A stretch of 64,000 nt of DNA from Prorocentrum cordatum (Eukaryota; Sar; Dinophyceae; Prorocentrales; Prorocentraceae): positions 320,223 to 384,222 of the forward strand of contig CAUYUJ010002091.1 in the NCBI GenBank assembly GCA_963575745.1. The letters are read 5' to 3'. Under the pieces are notes generated by a model. That model was not told where the DNA came from. It did no database searches and saw only the letters and a program-made list of their open reading frames with translations. Every line of letters begins with the position of its first letter. Position 1 is the first letter of the stretch. Of this stretch, positions 41,581-52,600 are shown piece after piece. The translations under genes and the position numbers were made by a program.

Positions 41581-43740
41581 AGGACTTGACGCGGATATGG
41601 ATTTAGGATGCACGGTTCCAATGTTGTTGCGAATCATGTTGAGGTGTACACTGTTTATGTTTGCGTGGATCTGACATCGTTTTCGCGGACAGAGTTCCCG
41701 CACAGCTTCTTATCAAGGGTTTGATTGTTACCTCGAATCATGTCTGTCCGAGGATCCAACGATTGACCGCGCTAGAACATCTTTGAGGGGGCGGGGTTTT
41801 CGCTACGGAGCGTTGCCGTTCCTAACTCCCGAGGAAGATGTGCAGCCTTGTGCGAGTATTGTACCTCTCCCGCAGAATGTAAATTGCTGCATTGTCCTCC
41901 CCGGGTATTCTCCCCTCCCCCACGGTCCTCTCTCCTCTCCTCTTCCTCGACCCTGCCTTCGCTTCATCTTCTTCCTTGCTGGCGCCCTCTGCTGGCTGTT
42001 TCGCGCAACGATGTCTGCATGTCGGGCTCTTGGAGTTTTTGCTGCGCGTAGAAGGCACATCGTCGCGGTAAGACGTGGCCTCCGCGCCGCAGAGGGGGCC
42101 GACGCGCTCCGCGGCTTCGTCTTGCCGTGGTCTCTGGCCACGCTTGCGCCCAGCATCTCGTAAGCATAGCTTTCGGTATGTCCCATCACGCCAGCTAGTA
42201 GCCACACGCGTGATTCAGTTGCGCGCGTCTGTTTAATTGTGATCCGCATCCTCTCGATCGTAATTCGGCGCGCTTGCCGCAGCACTGTTGAGTTGTGCGT
42301 GGGGCCCTGGGCAACCGTGCCCGCATTTGGTACCAGACTGGGACATGTTCGTGTCAATGTAGCCCCGCTCCCGCCACTCCACGTCGTCGTCGCGTTCCTC
42401 ATCACCGTTGCCTTTTTGTGCTGTGCTAGATGTTTGTGTGGTCTGACCTGTTGGGTCCAGAAGGAAGCTCCATGCAGCATTGGTTCACAGGTTCGTCCGC
42501 CTGGGCCAGCAGTTCTGGCAACCAAGCTGCCCACTCCGTCTGCCCATCCCTCTCCTGCCTCTCCTGCTTTCTCCTGCCTTTTTCTCCTCCTCCTCATCCT
42601 CATCTCGTTGTGGACTTATCGATGTGGACACCTGGGCCTGAGGGAAGCATACATCCTCTTGTCTGCCTGATGACCCCGTCCACGAACACGCGCACCGACT
42701 CACCGATGTGAAGTTTGGCCATCGCGCGGTGTTAGGCTAGTGCCTCGTTTCGTCGCCCCTATCCTTATATTTCTCCTCCTCCTCCTCCTCCTCCTCCTGC
42801 CAATCCTGCCGTCGGCAGCGACTCGGGCGACTCTGATCGAGTTCCTGTCGTTGCCCGAGCTTCTAAATCATTTGGCGTTCACGCCTGCGGTTGACCTTTG
42901 TCAGGTCGAAGGTTTCCCATTCCTCCTCCTTCTCCTATTTCCTAAGCTTCTCCCTTCGGGCTCCATTTTACGCATTTGATGGTTGTGCGATCCGTCTCGC
43001 GGTGCCGCTGAAGCGAGATAATATTTCTCAGGGGTTGGACTTTGTGGGATCCATGCCTTCGCTTCGCTTGGCAATGCTTCTGTCTACGCTGACGTGGTGT
43101 GGGGGATAATGATGGGGGGACGAGGTGGGAAATGTTGGTGCTCGCCTGGGCACCTTCAGCTGACGCCATGGGTCCGTGGTTTTGCTCTCGCCATCAGCAG
43201 AATCATATCAGGTGAAGCGCGTCGTGTTCAATGTGGCCGGGGTGCCTGTCATGAACCAGCGCGTCCTCGAGGTCGTGAGCGGATGAGTGGAGGATGAAGA
43301 GGGGTGGCCGAACCAAGAGACACCCAGATATCTTGCACGAATCGGGAAAAGGAGCTGTGCCGTGGGGAAGGAGGATGAGAGACATGAAGACGAGGAGGGA
43401 GAGAACGCATGATGATAGAGGTCGTACTGCGTAGGAGGATGGCGACGACAACGACGAAGAGAAGTTATACTCAGTGGACGACGGCGGCGGATATGGGAAG
43501 TGGCAACATGGAGTAGCGACTTCACGTCTCGATGACAATGAGAAGGCCGTCCAGGAGAGATACTAGTAGAGGGCAGGTTATTAAGCAAAGCAAGTGGCAA
43601 ATGGTGAAGAAGGGCAGGAGGATCGATTCCAGGATGCCAGAGTCCTGTTTGAGCCGTGCGTCGCTGAAGAGCCGTAGTGTTCGCAAGCGGCTAAATTGTA
43701 TCCGGACTCATATCTACTTCTAAACGGTAGGGGGTCTAGC
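41581..43740. other. No gene recognised
   Basis: A 266-codon minus frame (41803-42603) is Arg/Ala/Thr-rich with no motif. (CTC)n at 42774-42800. Other frames are short. Confidence 0.45.
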
Positions 43741-43784
43741 ATGATGGTGTCTCTCGCTCTCTCTTTACCTTTTGTTCCTCTATC

Positions 43785-43945
43785 TCTCTCGATATATACA
43801 TGTATATATATATGTGTGTATATATATATATGTGTGTGTGTTGTCTCGCCCTTTCTCTCGCTCGCTCTCTCTCTCTCTCTCTCTTATTTCTTTTATTGCT
43901 GTATATATATATATATATACATATGTATGTCTATCTATCTCTCTC
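43785..43945. repeat. TA, TG and TC microsatellites
   Basis: ATATATATATGTGTG, CTCTCTCTCTCT and TATATATATACATATG runs. Confidence 0.9.
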
Positions 43946-44337
43946 ACTCACACTCGCTCCAATTCCTCGATCACCCCACGGGGATGGTTCACAGATGCTG
44001 CTTGCCGAGCGTGTTCCGCACATGGCACTATGCCATGCCAGATTGTCGTTTCAGTTGGGCAGTGGTTGTCAAGACTGGTGTATCGGTGGGCTTCGTCGAC
44101 ATCCGTCGCCCCTGTGCTCCAAGCGCAACGGTCGTAGATATTTGTGCTCACCGTAAATGCCGAGCGTCCGTCAGTTGAGCTGACAATTGCCTTTAACACT
44201 TGGAAGAAGCGGATGGCATCTCCCTGGCCTGGGGCAGCTGCGCCTTCAGTTTCCCTTTGTCAGTGCGACGGCTTCGAGCTTTGGCCGACGCAGGTAGAGC
44301 GAGTTCCCGCGGTTCAATATTGCACGCGTGTATTCTC
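43946..44337. other. No gene recognised
   Basis: No motif; probably unrelated flank of the LINE fragment. Confidence 0.45.
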
Positions 44338-44619
44338 TTAAGGACGAAGCTGCTGCATGTAAGCCCGGCATCCCCCTCCAATTATTATAATCGAATTTTG
44401 TAGGAATGTATATACACGTACACCTGTCAGGGAGATCCCGGGCCCGGGGCCCCAGACCGGGACCTTCATTTGCCCGCCCCAGGACGGGGCAAGAAGACGT
44501 CGCCAGCGGGCGTCGTTCCGCTGCCGAATGATTGACAGCGTCTGCTCCGATGTCCACAGCCGCTTCGGCTGGAGCGCTAGGCAACGGCCCGCGGCGTCAC
44601 GGAATGCTGAAATCATCAC
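44338..44619 (-). pseudogene. LINE linker between endonuclease and RT
   Basis: AFRDAAGRCLALQPKRLWTS followed by EQTLSIIRQRNDARWRR resembles the basic stretch (KxPWI-TL-LI-xR) that links the two enzymes in LINEs. Beyond it the frame dissolves. Confidence 0.45.
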
Positions 44620-44796
44620 CTGGTTAAGTTGGTGGGTTAGGACATCTTCGCTGTAGTAATGTCAGAGCATGTGTTCAGTGCAAAGCTCGTTGACGGAGTT
44701 CGCCGAAGCTGGTTCTCGCAGTGCTTTCGCGTCGTCGGCGCCGACGGCGTCGCCTTGTGTATTTCTACGTGGTGCGAAACCAGCGCTGCTATTCGA

Positions 44797-45462
44797 TCAC
44801 GTCATACCCGCTTGACTGAATCCCTCCACTCCGCACTGACGAAGATGAAATCGATCTGGCTGAAATGCCGCTCGATCGGCGGGTCCGCCGGCGACGAACC
44901 GACAAGTGTAGCACGTGAGTATCCTCTTCACCAGCTCGTCGAACACGGTGTTCCCGATGCGCAAATTTCTTGAGAAACAGAGTTCGAGCAAGAAGGAACG
45001 ACTTGACACCGAATTGTGCTCCGCGTGCGGATTCCCAAAGATGGGTTCCCTCAGCGCTGGCTCCTCCCCTGGAAGGCGGCGGCGTATACGGGCATTGAGA
45101 TCCCCACATAGAAACACCAGCCCATGACTCGACAGAGTCCCGAGGAAACGGTCCAGCATTTGGAAGAAGTGGCGCCGCTCCTCCATCGGCTTGCCGCTGT
45201 GCAGGGCGTCCGCGCCGCAGACGACGATCCTGCCACTGGCGACGCGAAGTTTGAGCGATGCCATTTTGGACGAAGCTTGTTTGAACCCATTGATGCTTCG
45301 CCGTGCCGCGGGTGAGACCAGAATTCCCACGCCTGCCGTCTCGGTCGCTTCGGCCCCCGCCGTTTGTTCGAGAATATGACCAAGAAGCCGGATAATGTGA
45401 CGTAGTATTATGATAGTGTTTTGTGTCAATCGCTCTGTCAACCGTTGCGTCTGTATCTCCAC
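44797..45462 (-). pseudogene. LINE apurinic-type endonuclease domain, partial
   Basis: AGVGILVSPAARR, a MASLKLRV strand, ERRHFFQMLDRFL, then HGLVFLCGDLNARI (the GDxNA box with its Asp and Asn), FGNPHAEHNSVSSRSFLLEL and IGNTVF follow the order of the endonuclease/exonuclease/phosphatase fold in dinoflagellate LINEs. The expected YAPH box reads ADALHSG. The N-terminal catalytic Glu strand is missing, and the final SDHxP-type box was not found. It would nick target DNA to prime reverse transcription; this copy is very likely dead. Confidence 0.65.
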
Positions 45463-46540
45463 CGCGCGGTTCTAAAGCGTATGCAGATACATGTGTACAC
45501 ATACATGCACATCTATGCACACTATTGCTCCCTCCTAAGCCTCGTCGTCGCCGTCGTCCTCTGTCACCTCTTCCTCGGGCTTCGCTGCCTGCCCTAGCAA
45601 CGCTACCAGTCGTCCCCAGAAGTTGACAAGGCGAGGGGCTTTGATTCATTTTCAGGAAGACTCGACGTCCCTCCCTCAGGCTCTTGCGCTCTGAGAGAAC
45701 ATGGCAGGCGTGTTCGCCCTGCTTTCGAATCACGGGACTCGCAGGCGGGTCCTCCTCGAGAGATGCCACGGGAAGAGGGGGTCGATGGTTCGGGTTGTAT
45801 TTTCGTTCACGGTGTGTGTGTGTGTGTGTGCGCGTGTGTGTTTCAGGACGGCGGGTGAATTCGGGTCCTTGTGCGTTGAGATTGAGCAGCAAGCCAGTTG
45901 CCCGCGACCGCACGACAGTGGGATTTTGCCAATGTTAGGCATCACTTTAAACCATACTTGCAGCGTGGCCGAATGATGTTAGTGCAAGATCCCCTGAACG
46001 GATGACCGCCTTTTTGGCATGGTCATTATTTCTAGGCAACTTTTCAAGCGCCTCGGTCCTTCGAGCCAGGCAGCTTGACGGAACGGAAGGGGCACCATTT
46101 ACTAAATGCAGTTGTGTGCCAGAGGTTGGTGGTGGCGTCCTGGGCGACGACTGCCTTCTGGAAGCAATTCCGAGAGAGAGTACCCAGGCTGATCTTGGGC
46201 GCCTTGCGGAGTGTCACCGCCGACCCTTTTGGTAGTCGCGCAGGACGGAGGGAAGAAGCCATAAACACCCAGAGTGCCTCCTCCTCCTCCGGCTCCTACT
46301 CTTCTTCCTGCCCACTCTATCCTCCATTCCCCTTCTTACTGTCAATTCCAACATCCTCCATGCTCCTTCTCCTCCATCTCCTTTCCACTGCCCCGGGAGG
46401 TATTATGTTTTCCGAGCTTCATCGAACATTGTCCTGGTTGACAGACATCACCCGTTACCACCTTGTCAATTCGGCAGGGTGATCTTTTCATTCTTGTTGG
46501 AGACCTTAAACAGCATCAGCCTTATGTTGCTACCAAGGAG
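45463..46540. other. No gene recognised
   Basis: Contains a (TG)n tract at 45811-45842. No motif in frames on either strand. Confidence 0.45.
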
Positions 46541-46549
46541 CTCTCAAGT

Positions 46550-46870
46550 TGCGCCATAGGCCGTAGGTTCCGCAGTAGGTTGTTTCATGTACCCCGCGGA
46601 CAACGTCATCGCCTGTTGCCTCAGCGAGCGTGCCACAATTAGGTTGCGCCATAGGTAGTGCCAGGTACACCGCGATGCACCACACCCTCCATCCGCCGTC
46701 TACCGTGGATTGCACCACAGGTTGCGCCAGACGCCCGCGATCCACCAAATCGTCCGTTGCCTTAGTGTGTCACCACGCTACGTCTGCTATTTCTTGCCCC
46801 ATGGCTTCCGCCAGAGGCTACGCCACACGTTGCGCCAAACATCCGTCGCTCCACCGTTCCGAAGCACGAC
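46550..46870 (+). repeat. Degenerate GGTTGCGCCA repeat
   Basis: GTTGCGCCATAGG, GGTTGCGCCAGACGC and CGTTGCGCCAAACATCC blocks recur with related spacers. Confidence 0.6.
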
Positions 46871-47748
46871 CACCCTATACATCACAACACCACCTGGTTT
46901 GCCATATTGGATTGTAGCTCAGTTGAGCAGCTTATCTCAGTACAGAGGGCGGCAACCAACTAGGGATGGGAACAGGAAAGAAGCTGCGTGCCCGACAAGA
47001 AAGCAAAGCAACTTTCACGCAATCTAGTTCAATTCTGTACAGTACACTCGTACACGGGCCACTTCTGCAATTGTCGTCGGGCCTATTGCCTCTCTCGCAC
47101 ATTGGCAACACCAGGCTTCGCCTGCGGATCCCACGTTCTCCTGTGCGAGAGGGCCAGTGGCGATGGGGTCAAGTCGGGTTCCTCGAGGAGCCCTCCCTGT
47201 TTCCATGAGGACGCCCCCCCTCGTTCCTCGAGCACCTCATCCTTCCTCTGTGCGCTGGGGGCCAGTGTGACAAAGGACAACAGGCATGGGAGGGCTGATG
47301 AGGGCAAGTGGGGCAGCAGGGTCGCAGCTTGGCTACGTGATCATGGTCGCCCTGCGCCAGTGCGCTCCAGCCCGTCTGAGAGACCGCGCGACCGCCGAAC
47401 TGTGACGCCTGCAGCTTACACCCTCCCCTGGGTCACCCGAAGGGGCGAGAAGATAGCCACGCTTCGCGTTCTGGGCCAAAGATTTGTCTTTCTCCAGGGA
47501 GCCGCGCGAGAGCGCGACGGCAACCGCACCAAGCGCGAAGTCGGGTGACCCAGGTCCCAGATGGTGACTACCCCGGTGAGCACTCCGACCACCATAGGAG
47601 GTCCGGTGCCTTGCTCTATATTACCCCCCGCCTCTCGGGGACGGGAGCCAGACACTCTGCGTCAGGAAGGGGCCCAAGCTGCCAGCAGCGCGAGCGGTGT
47701 GTCCTGCGCGCCAGCCTCGGCCTGGCCTTGCCGGTGCTATTGTGCCTC
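46871..47748. other. No gene recognised upstream of the WD40 exon
   Basis: A 186-codon plus frame (46988-47548) lacks motifs. Earlier exons of the WD40 gene may hide here but could not be identified. Confidence 0.4.
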
Positions 47749-47851
47749 AGCGGAGGCTGGCGGCTCTCGACTTGATCATGGTCAACGCTCGGCCGACCCT
47801 GGCCCTCAGCGGGAGTAGCGACAACACACTCCGACTGTGGGACGTCGACAG
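47749..47851 (+). CDS. WD40-repeat protein, exon fragment 1
   Basis: Reads RRLAALDLIMVNARPTLALS then GSSDNTLRLWDVD, the second half of a WD40 blade with its SGSxDNTLRLWD signature. A plausible acceptor lies just before (pyrimidine-rich, ending CCTCAG at 47748). The exon appears to end at 47851 with AG and to continue at 48726, giving an uninterrupted VDRGQSLRAM reading. WD40 proteins are scaffolds; no specific function can be given from one blade. Confidence 0.6.
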
Positions 47852-47883
47852 GATTGCCCTGCACTTTCTCAGAGGGCGCGCTT

Positions 47884-48078
47884 CGAAGAAGGAAACGCTC
47901 CACACGTGGCAAACTTTCGAAGGCACGCGCGGGCTTCTTGGATCGGCGCTGGCCCCTTCTCCCCAGTGAGCGGAGGGCACTTGGGGCGGCGCTGGAGGCG
48001 CCGCCAGGTCCGATCCAAGAAGTCCGCACGGACCTGTGGACGTTCATGCTCATGCTTGTGTTATTGTTACTTCTTCGA
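47884..48078. mobile_element. MITE-A copy 3 (diverged)
   Basis: CGAAGAAG at the left end faces CTTCTTCG at the right. Inner arms pair CTTCTTGGATCGG with CCGATCCAAGAAG. The core GTCCGCACGGAC and GATC-GGCGCTGG link it to the copies at 553 and 3544. Confidence 0.65.
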
Positions 48079-48087
48079 GGGCAGAGG

Positions 48088-48415
48088 AGGCGGACGAGGA
48101 GGAGGAGGAGGAGGAGGAGGAGGAGGACGACGACGAGCCGAGCGGACAAGAGGTGAAGGAGGAGGAGGAGGACGAGGAGGAAAAAGGAGGAGGAGGAGGA
48201 GAGAGGAGGAGGAGGAGGAGGAGGAGGACGAGGAGGAGGAGGAGGAGGAGGAGGAGGAGGAGGAGGAGGAGGAGGAGGAGGCGTAGGAGAGGAAGAGAAG
48301 GAGGAGGATGAGGAGGAGGGGTAGGAGGAAAAGGAGAAGGAGGAGAAGGAGGAGAAGGAGGAGGAGGAGGGGGGGAGGGGGGGGGGCGACGACGACGTCG
48401 ACGACGATGACGACG
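48088..48415 (+). repeat. (GGA)n then (GAC)n arrays
   Basis: Imperfect GGA repeats changing to GACGACGAC near 48385. Confidence 0.93.
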
Positions 48416-48725
48416 ATGACGACGACGAGGACCTCTGAGAGTTCTTATTCACGTTGCTCTTTTGCGTAGATAAGCGGGCGCAGAGGGAGACGAGGGAGGA
48501 TGAGCGAGGGCAGGTCGTTGTTTTCTACGTTTCTGCGATGTGCCTCGGTCTTGGACTTTTCTTGAGTGCCCCATGGCTGGGCGCTGGGACGAAAGGGCGT
48601 CCGCCGTCCTTTCTACCAATGCGACGGGATCAGTGCTCATCCTGCTCCTGCGTGTCCTGCTGCTCCTCCTGCTGCTGCCTCCTCTTGCTCCTCTTGCTGC
48701 TGCTGCTTTCTCCTCTTCTTGTCAG

Positions 48726-48833
48726 GGGCCAGAGCCTCCGCGCGATGCGCCACTCGGGCTGGGTCTGGTGCCTCGACGTCGAGTGGGACATCGAGCGCGC
48801 CCTGACGGGCAGCGAGGCGGGGCCGACGGTCAG
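48726..48833 (+). CDS. WD40-repeat protein, exon fragment 2
   Basis: Reads GQSLRAMRHSGWVWCLDVEW then DIERALTGSEAG, the first half of a WD40 blade (GHxxWVWCLxVxW, ERALxGS) directly continuing exon 1. The expected DGTLRLWD does not follow; a GC donor after GSE (GAG|GCGGGG) is possible. Composite repeat CR copy II and the Copia element lie just behind, so the gene is either split by a huge intron or truncated. Confidence 0.55.
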
Positions 48834-48837
48834 GCAG

Positions 48838-49180
48838 GGGAGGGAAGGAGGAGGAGGAGGAGGAGGAGGAGGAGTAGGAGGAGGACCAGTGAAAACCCAA
48901 GGCGCATCAACGGTGCTGCAGCAGACCCGCCCTCCAAGTTCCCCTTCATAGATAGGTCTTTACAGGTTTTGCTCAATTCCTGGAAGTGCCCCATTGGAAG
49001 CCAATTGTCTGATACTCCTCCATCCTGGCAGAACACGTTTCCTGGGACTTCAGTGCCACGAGGCAGCGTGACTGTTGCGTCCTGACAGTCCTGAATCGTG
49101 TCATAACGCATCTCCTGGGATTTCCACGCCGCGAACCAACGTGACTCTTGCGTCCTGATAGTCCTAGATCGCGATGGAAC
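48838..49180 (+). repeat. Composite repeat CR, copy II: (GGA)n + body
   Basis: GGA tract, then CCAGTGAAAACCCAAGGCGC and ATCAACGGTG, then a body in which CCTGGGA-TTC-A-GCCACGA and TGTTGCGTCCTGACAGTCCT recur with a period of about 73 bp. Same order as copy I at 19930. Confidence 0.7.
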
Positions 49181-49263
49181 ATTATTCAAGAGGCGTACCC
49201 CATTCCGCCGACCCCCAGACGAGGGAAGAAGTCCATGGGTGCGGCCTTTGGGGGCCTCCTGGG

Positions 49264-49387
49264 TGTGGCAGCAGGAGGATTGGGCAATGTTTTCCCTTGA
49301 GCCATAACAATAGGCGAATCACGGATACACACCTAACTCGCTACACAACTGCTGAACCTAGTCTGACAAATGTGCTATCCCATCACA
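49264..49387 (-). repeat. Copia 3' LTR (124 bp)
   Basis: Identical to 59086-59209. No convincing polypurine tract was found on the internal side. Confidence 0.95.
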
Positions 49388-49522
49388 CTCGTCGGAATTT
49401 CTAGTAGGTTCAGCATCCCAGAAACTGTAACTGGGATAGAAACCCTGCAAGCGGGAAAACGCACAACAGTTCGACAAGGCATCTGTCCCCGGATGCCCTG
49501 CAGCAAGGTCCCGCGGTGAAGT

Positions 49523-50716
49523 CTACTGGAAAGGCAGAAGTCCGACCGGCCGGCCGGAGGGAGAGAGAGAGAAGGGAGAGGAGAAACCAACCACACCACC
49601 ACCACCTGCCTGGGCCAGGAACTCTTGCCAGGAGATCAGGACCTCGGACTTGGCCAGCTCTCGCCTAGACGCTGCCTGGGATCGGTCTTTGAGCTCCGGA
49701 GTCTCTTTCCTACGACTGAGTTCTCCACTTTCATCGATGAGACTGAGCTTCCCGTGGGTCATCAGATCGAAGAGGGCGGCATTGCTTTTCGTGATGTCGT
49801 CTTCGGTGAGGGAGTCGACGGGCATGCGCCCGTGAGGCACCCACCTAACCTTGCCGCCGGCCCTCTCGAGGGCCTCGCAGATGATAGCCAAGTCTAGAGC
49901 TGTCCGGCGGTCCTTGGCACTGGCGTTCCCCTCTTTCTGCATCGTGTCGTAGATGGATTTGGCATCCACGACATGTGCTTGTCCCTCCCGGGAGCCCAGC
50001 TGACAGTTGGACCTCAGCACCGTTGTGAACGGTCCTGATGCTCTCCGGCAGTCTGGGATGTCGACGTCCCGGAAGACGACATCTCGATACATGATTTGAA
50101 GGAGCTCCACCTCCGCGACCGCCGCTGACAGGGCTGCCAGCGTGGACGGGACCTTACGCCGTAGCTTATTCGACCGCCATCCCAGGATGGAGGCCCGGAC
50201 GGACTGGTTGGACATGATAGCCTTGTCGGTCCCCAGCACCATCCATGCTCCCTGCGTCGGGTCCTCCAGAAGACCCCGGTCGTCGGCCAGGCTGGCCGTG
50301 GCTCCTACACCTCCGGCATCCGAGAACGACACAAACGAGAAATGCTCTGGGTCGAATCTCCACACGGTAAGCCCCCTGGAAGCAGTGGCCCGCAAGTGTC
50401 GGACCAGCTTGTTGGCGCACTGAATGTCGTAGATGGTCGAAGCGTTCAGGCGGCTCGCCAGTATGCTGGCGATGCCGGCAGCTTCTTGTCTGGTTTCACG
50501 GCCGACCCAGTTGAATTTATAGACGAGGGAGCGCAGCGCCTTAAATTCACCATGTTCCAGGGGAGCATCCTTCTGACCCATGCGGCCCTTGGCCACCGAC
50601 AGAGCCTTCACTTCTTCAAGAATATATTTTTCCTGGTCGATCAGAATCTTGTGAGAGGTGAATGTGAGTCGGCGTCCGGCGAAGTCCACGGGACCGGGAC
50701 CGGCCTGGCAGTCACG
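49523..50716 (-). pseudogene. Copia RNase H and RT C-terminal part
   Basis: From the internal TAG at 50717 the same frame continues RDCQAGPGPVDFAGRRLTFT and stays open to 49523. SFSDAGGVGATAS, AVAEVELLQ and HVVDAKSIYDTMQ supply the Asp, Glu and Asp of RNase H; VRWVPHGRMPVDSLT and SNAALFDLMTHGKLSL match its end. The domain would remove RNA from the RNA-DNA hybrid during replication. Apart from the stop that separates it from RT, the frame is clean. Confidence 0.8.
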
Positions 50717-52600
50717 CTACTTGCCAAACTTAAACCTGGCCTCGAGAGTCGACCGTAACCATGCCCTGGATTCCTGGGAGGAGCTCGCTATCATGAAGTC
50801 GTCGACCTCGAGGAGCATCATATTGAGCACCTCTCCCTTACTCCCGTACCGGATCCACCAGCATGGCTCCAGAAGACTCCGGACGAAGCCGTGCTCCTGG
50901 AGGTAGCTCACCACCGTCCTACGCCAGGCCATAGGTGCATCGTCCAGCCCGTACACATTCACTAGGAGCCGGATCAGGGACCCCGGTTCCACGTCCACGC
51001 CGTCGCACGGTTCGACGTAGATCTCACCCTGGGCTCTCCTCATCGGGTCTGACTGGCAGAATGCGTTTTTCACGTCCGCGATGTCTCCTAACATGCCTAG
51101 ATTGATGGCAATCTGGAGGAACATCATTATCGAGGATGTCTGAGGCGTGGGCGCATACACGGCCAAAGCGCCGGAGTCAGGATCCCGGTGCCCGTGAACA
51201 CACCAGCGGGATTTCGCGTCCGGATCGGCAAACGTCCCCTCGACGGGTTTCCAACGCCTCACCATCCTAGATGAAATGATCCGGTCTGGGAGCTGCTCAC
51301 GCACTATCCTGGCCTGGCTGGGGGGCACCACCTCGACGGCCCCGGTGCCCATCATGGCGTCCCATTCTTTCTTGTCCGAAATCTCAAACGTGGCCCTCTC
51401 GGCGGGAGTCAGTCGCTTGAGACAGACCTCACCCCCGCGCCCCGTGGCGTAAATGCCTCCGACTTGATCGGCTCTCGTCTCTCCTGGCTGCTCACGGACG
51501 GCCCGGGAGCCCAAACCCCCGACGCCCGACGGAAAGATCCAGAAATCCTCGGAAACCCCGGACACGCTCGGCCTCACTGGTGAGCGGGACCTGGGTCGCC
51601 TGGCCACCTCGAGGTCGCGCACCAGCTCGGACACGGAGCGGGAGCGCTCGAAGCCGCGCTCGACAGACCCTCGACCTCCTCTTGAATCCGGGCCCGGAGG
51701 GGAGGAGGAAGCAGAGGGGAGAGGGGGGGTCCAGGAAGGCCTGGAGGACCGCCTGGGACCACACCACCACCGGAGAGGGAGGAGGAGGTCCCGCCCTCCC
51801 CGACCCGCTGGGACCCGTCCTCGGCAGCCTCGCTGAGGCGAGGCCGCTTGAGCTCGGGCGGGCTCGAGACTGCTCTCCGCGCCGCATCGGAGGCCCGGAT
51901 GCACCAGGGCACGTCCTCCGGCTGCGCGAGCCGGCGAACCCTCGCCCGAGGGAGTAAAGCCTCGAGGCCGGGAGGAGGCGAAGGGGAAGCAGCAACCGAG
52001 GGCGCGGAAGAGGGAAGAGCCGAGAGAGGAGGAGAAGGAGAGGACGGGAGGAGGAGAGGAAGAGACCGCGGGAGAGGTAGTAGTAGGAGGTCCCGACCCC
52101 TCTCCGTCTCCTCGATCCCCGGAGGGATCTGAACCTCTGGGCGAGGGAGGCGCCGTGGGCGGCTCCGCTCGAAGCTCCTCCGCCTCGGGGATGGATCGGA
52201 GACGGGAGGGGGCCCCCACGTCCAGGGATCCCGCCTGGGACCTTCCGCCAGCCCCGCCTGGCAGGAGGGGCCCCAGGACCGCCGGGGCGGGGGACGCCTC
52301 GGCCGGAGCTTCCTCCGCCGGTTCCGGACCGCCACCTGGGACCCTCGGGCCGGGGTCCGTCTGAGCCTGGGCTGGCTCGTCCCAGGCCTCGTCGGGGGGT
52401 GGGCCCTCCCGGATGACGTCGACAGCGGTCACTCTGCGGGCCTGAGCGGCCTGCATCAGTTGTTGCCACTTCGGGTCGTGGCCCAACTGCAGACCGTACT
52501 CCTCCGAGCTGGCGAGACGCAGCTGCTCCACACTGCACTTCCAGAGCCTCGCCCTAACGGCGACCCACACGGTCCCGCCTTCGCTCAGGACAACAATCCT
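50717..52600 (-). pseudogene. Copia integrase C-terminus, linker and reverse transcriptase
   Basis: The start (GGTVWVAVRARLWKCSVEQL) is the integrase C-terminal DNA-binding part. A Pro/Ser/Arg-rich linker of about 330 residues follows. RT begins near KEWDAMMGTGAVEVVPP: SSRMVRRWKPV, SRWCVHGHRDPD, LGDIADVKNAFCQSDP (motif A), VNVYGLDDAPMAW (motif B) and MLLEVDDFMIA (motif C, Asp pair at about 50800). It ends ARFKFGK followed by TAG, at the place where relatives have Trp. It lacks its own start, since it is part of the polyprotein. Confidence 0.8.

Larger units (their letters stand above)
44338..45462 (-). mobile_element. LINE (non-LTR) retrotransposon fragment
   Basis: On the minus strand an endonuclease domain is followed, after about 180 bp, by a segment typical of the endonuclease-RT linker. 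No RT was found further on, so the fragment is truncated on both sides. Confidence 0.65.
47852..48725 (+). other. Apparent GA-AG intron of the WD40 gene
   Basis: Begins GATTGCCC after ACAG and ends CTCCTCTTCTTGTCAG, a strong pyrimidine tract with AG. CAGG spans both junctions. Removing it joins LWDVD to RGQSLRAM in frame. GA donors are known in dinoflagellates but are rare elsewhere. The intron contains a MITE-A copy and a GGA array. Confidence 0.5.

Noticed and set aside
45258-45276. Spliced-leader relic around GCCATTTTGG
   Set aside because: Only ten bases match in a row and the ends disagree; the stretch is explained by the LINE endonuclease codons on the other strand.
47560-47610. WD40-like VVTIWDLG on the minus strand
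   Set aside because: Only the TIWDL pentamer fits; the surrounding frame has no blade pattern, and the real WD40 exons are on plus.
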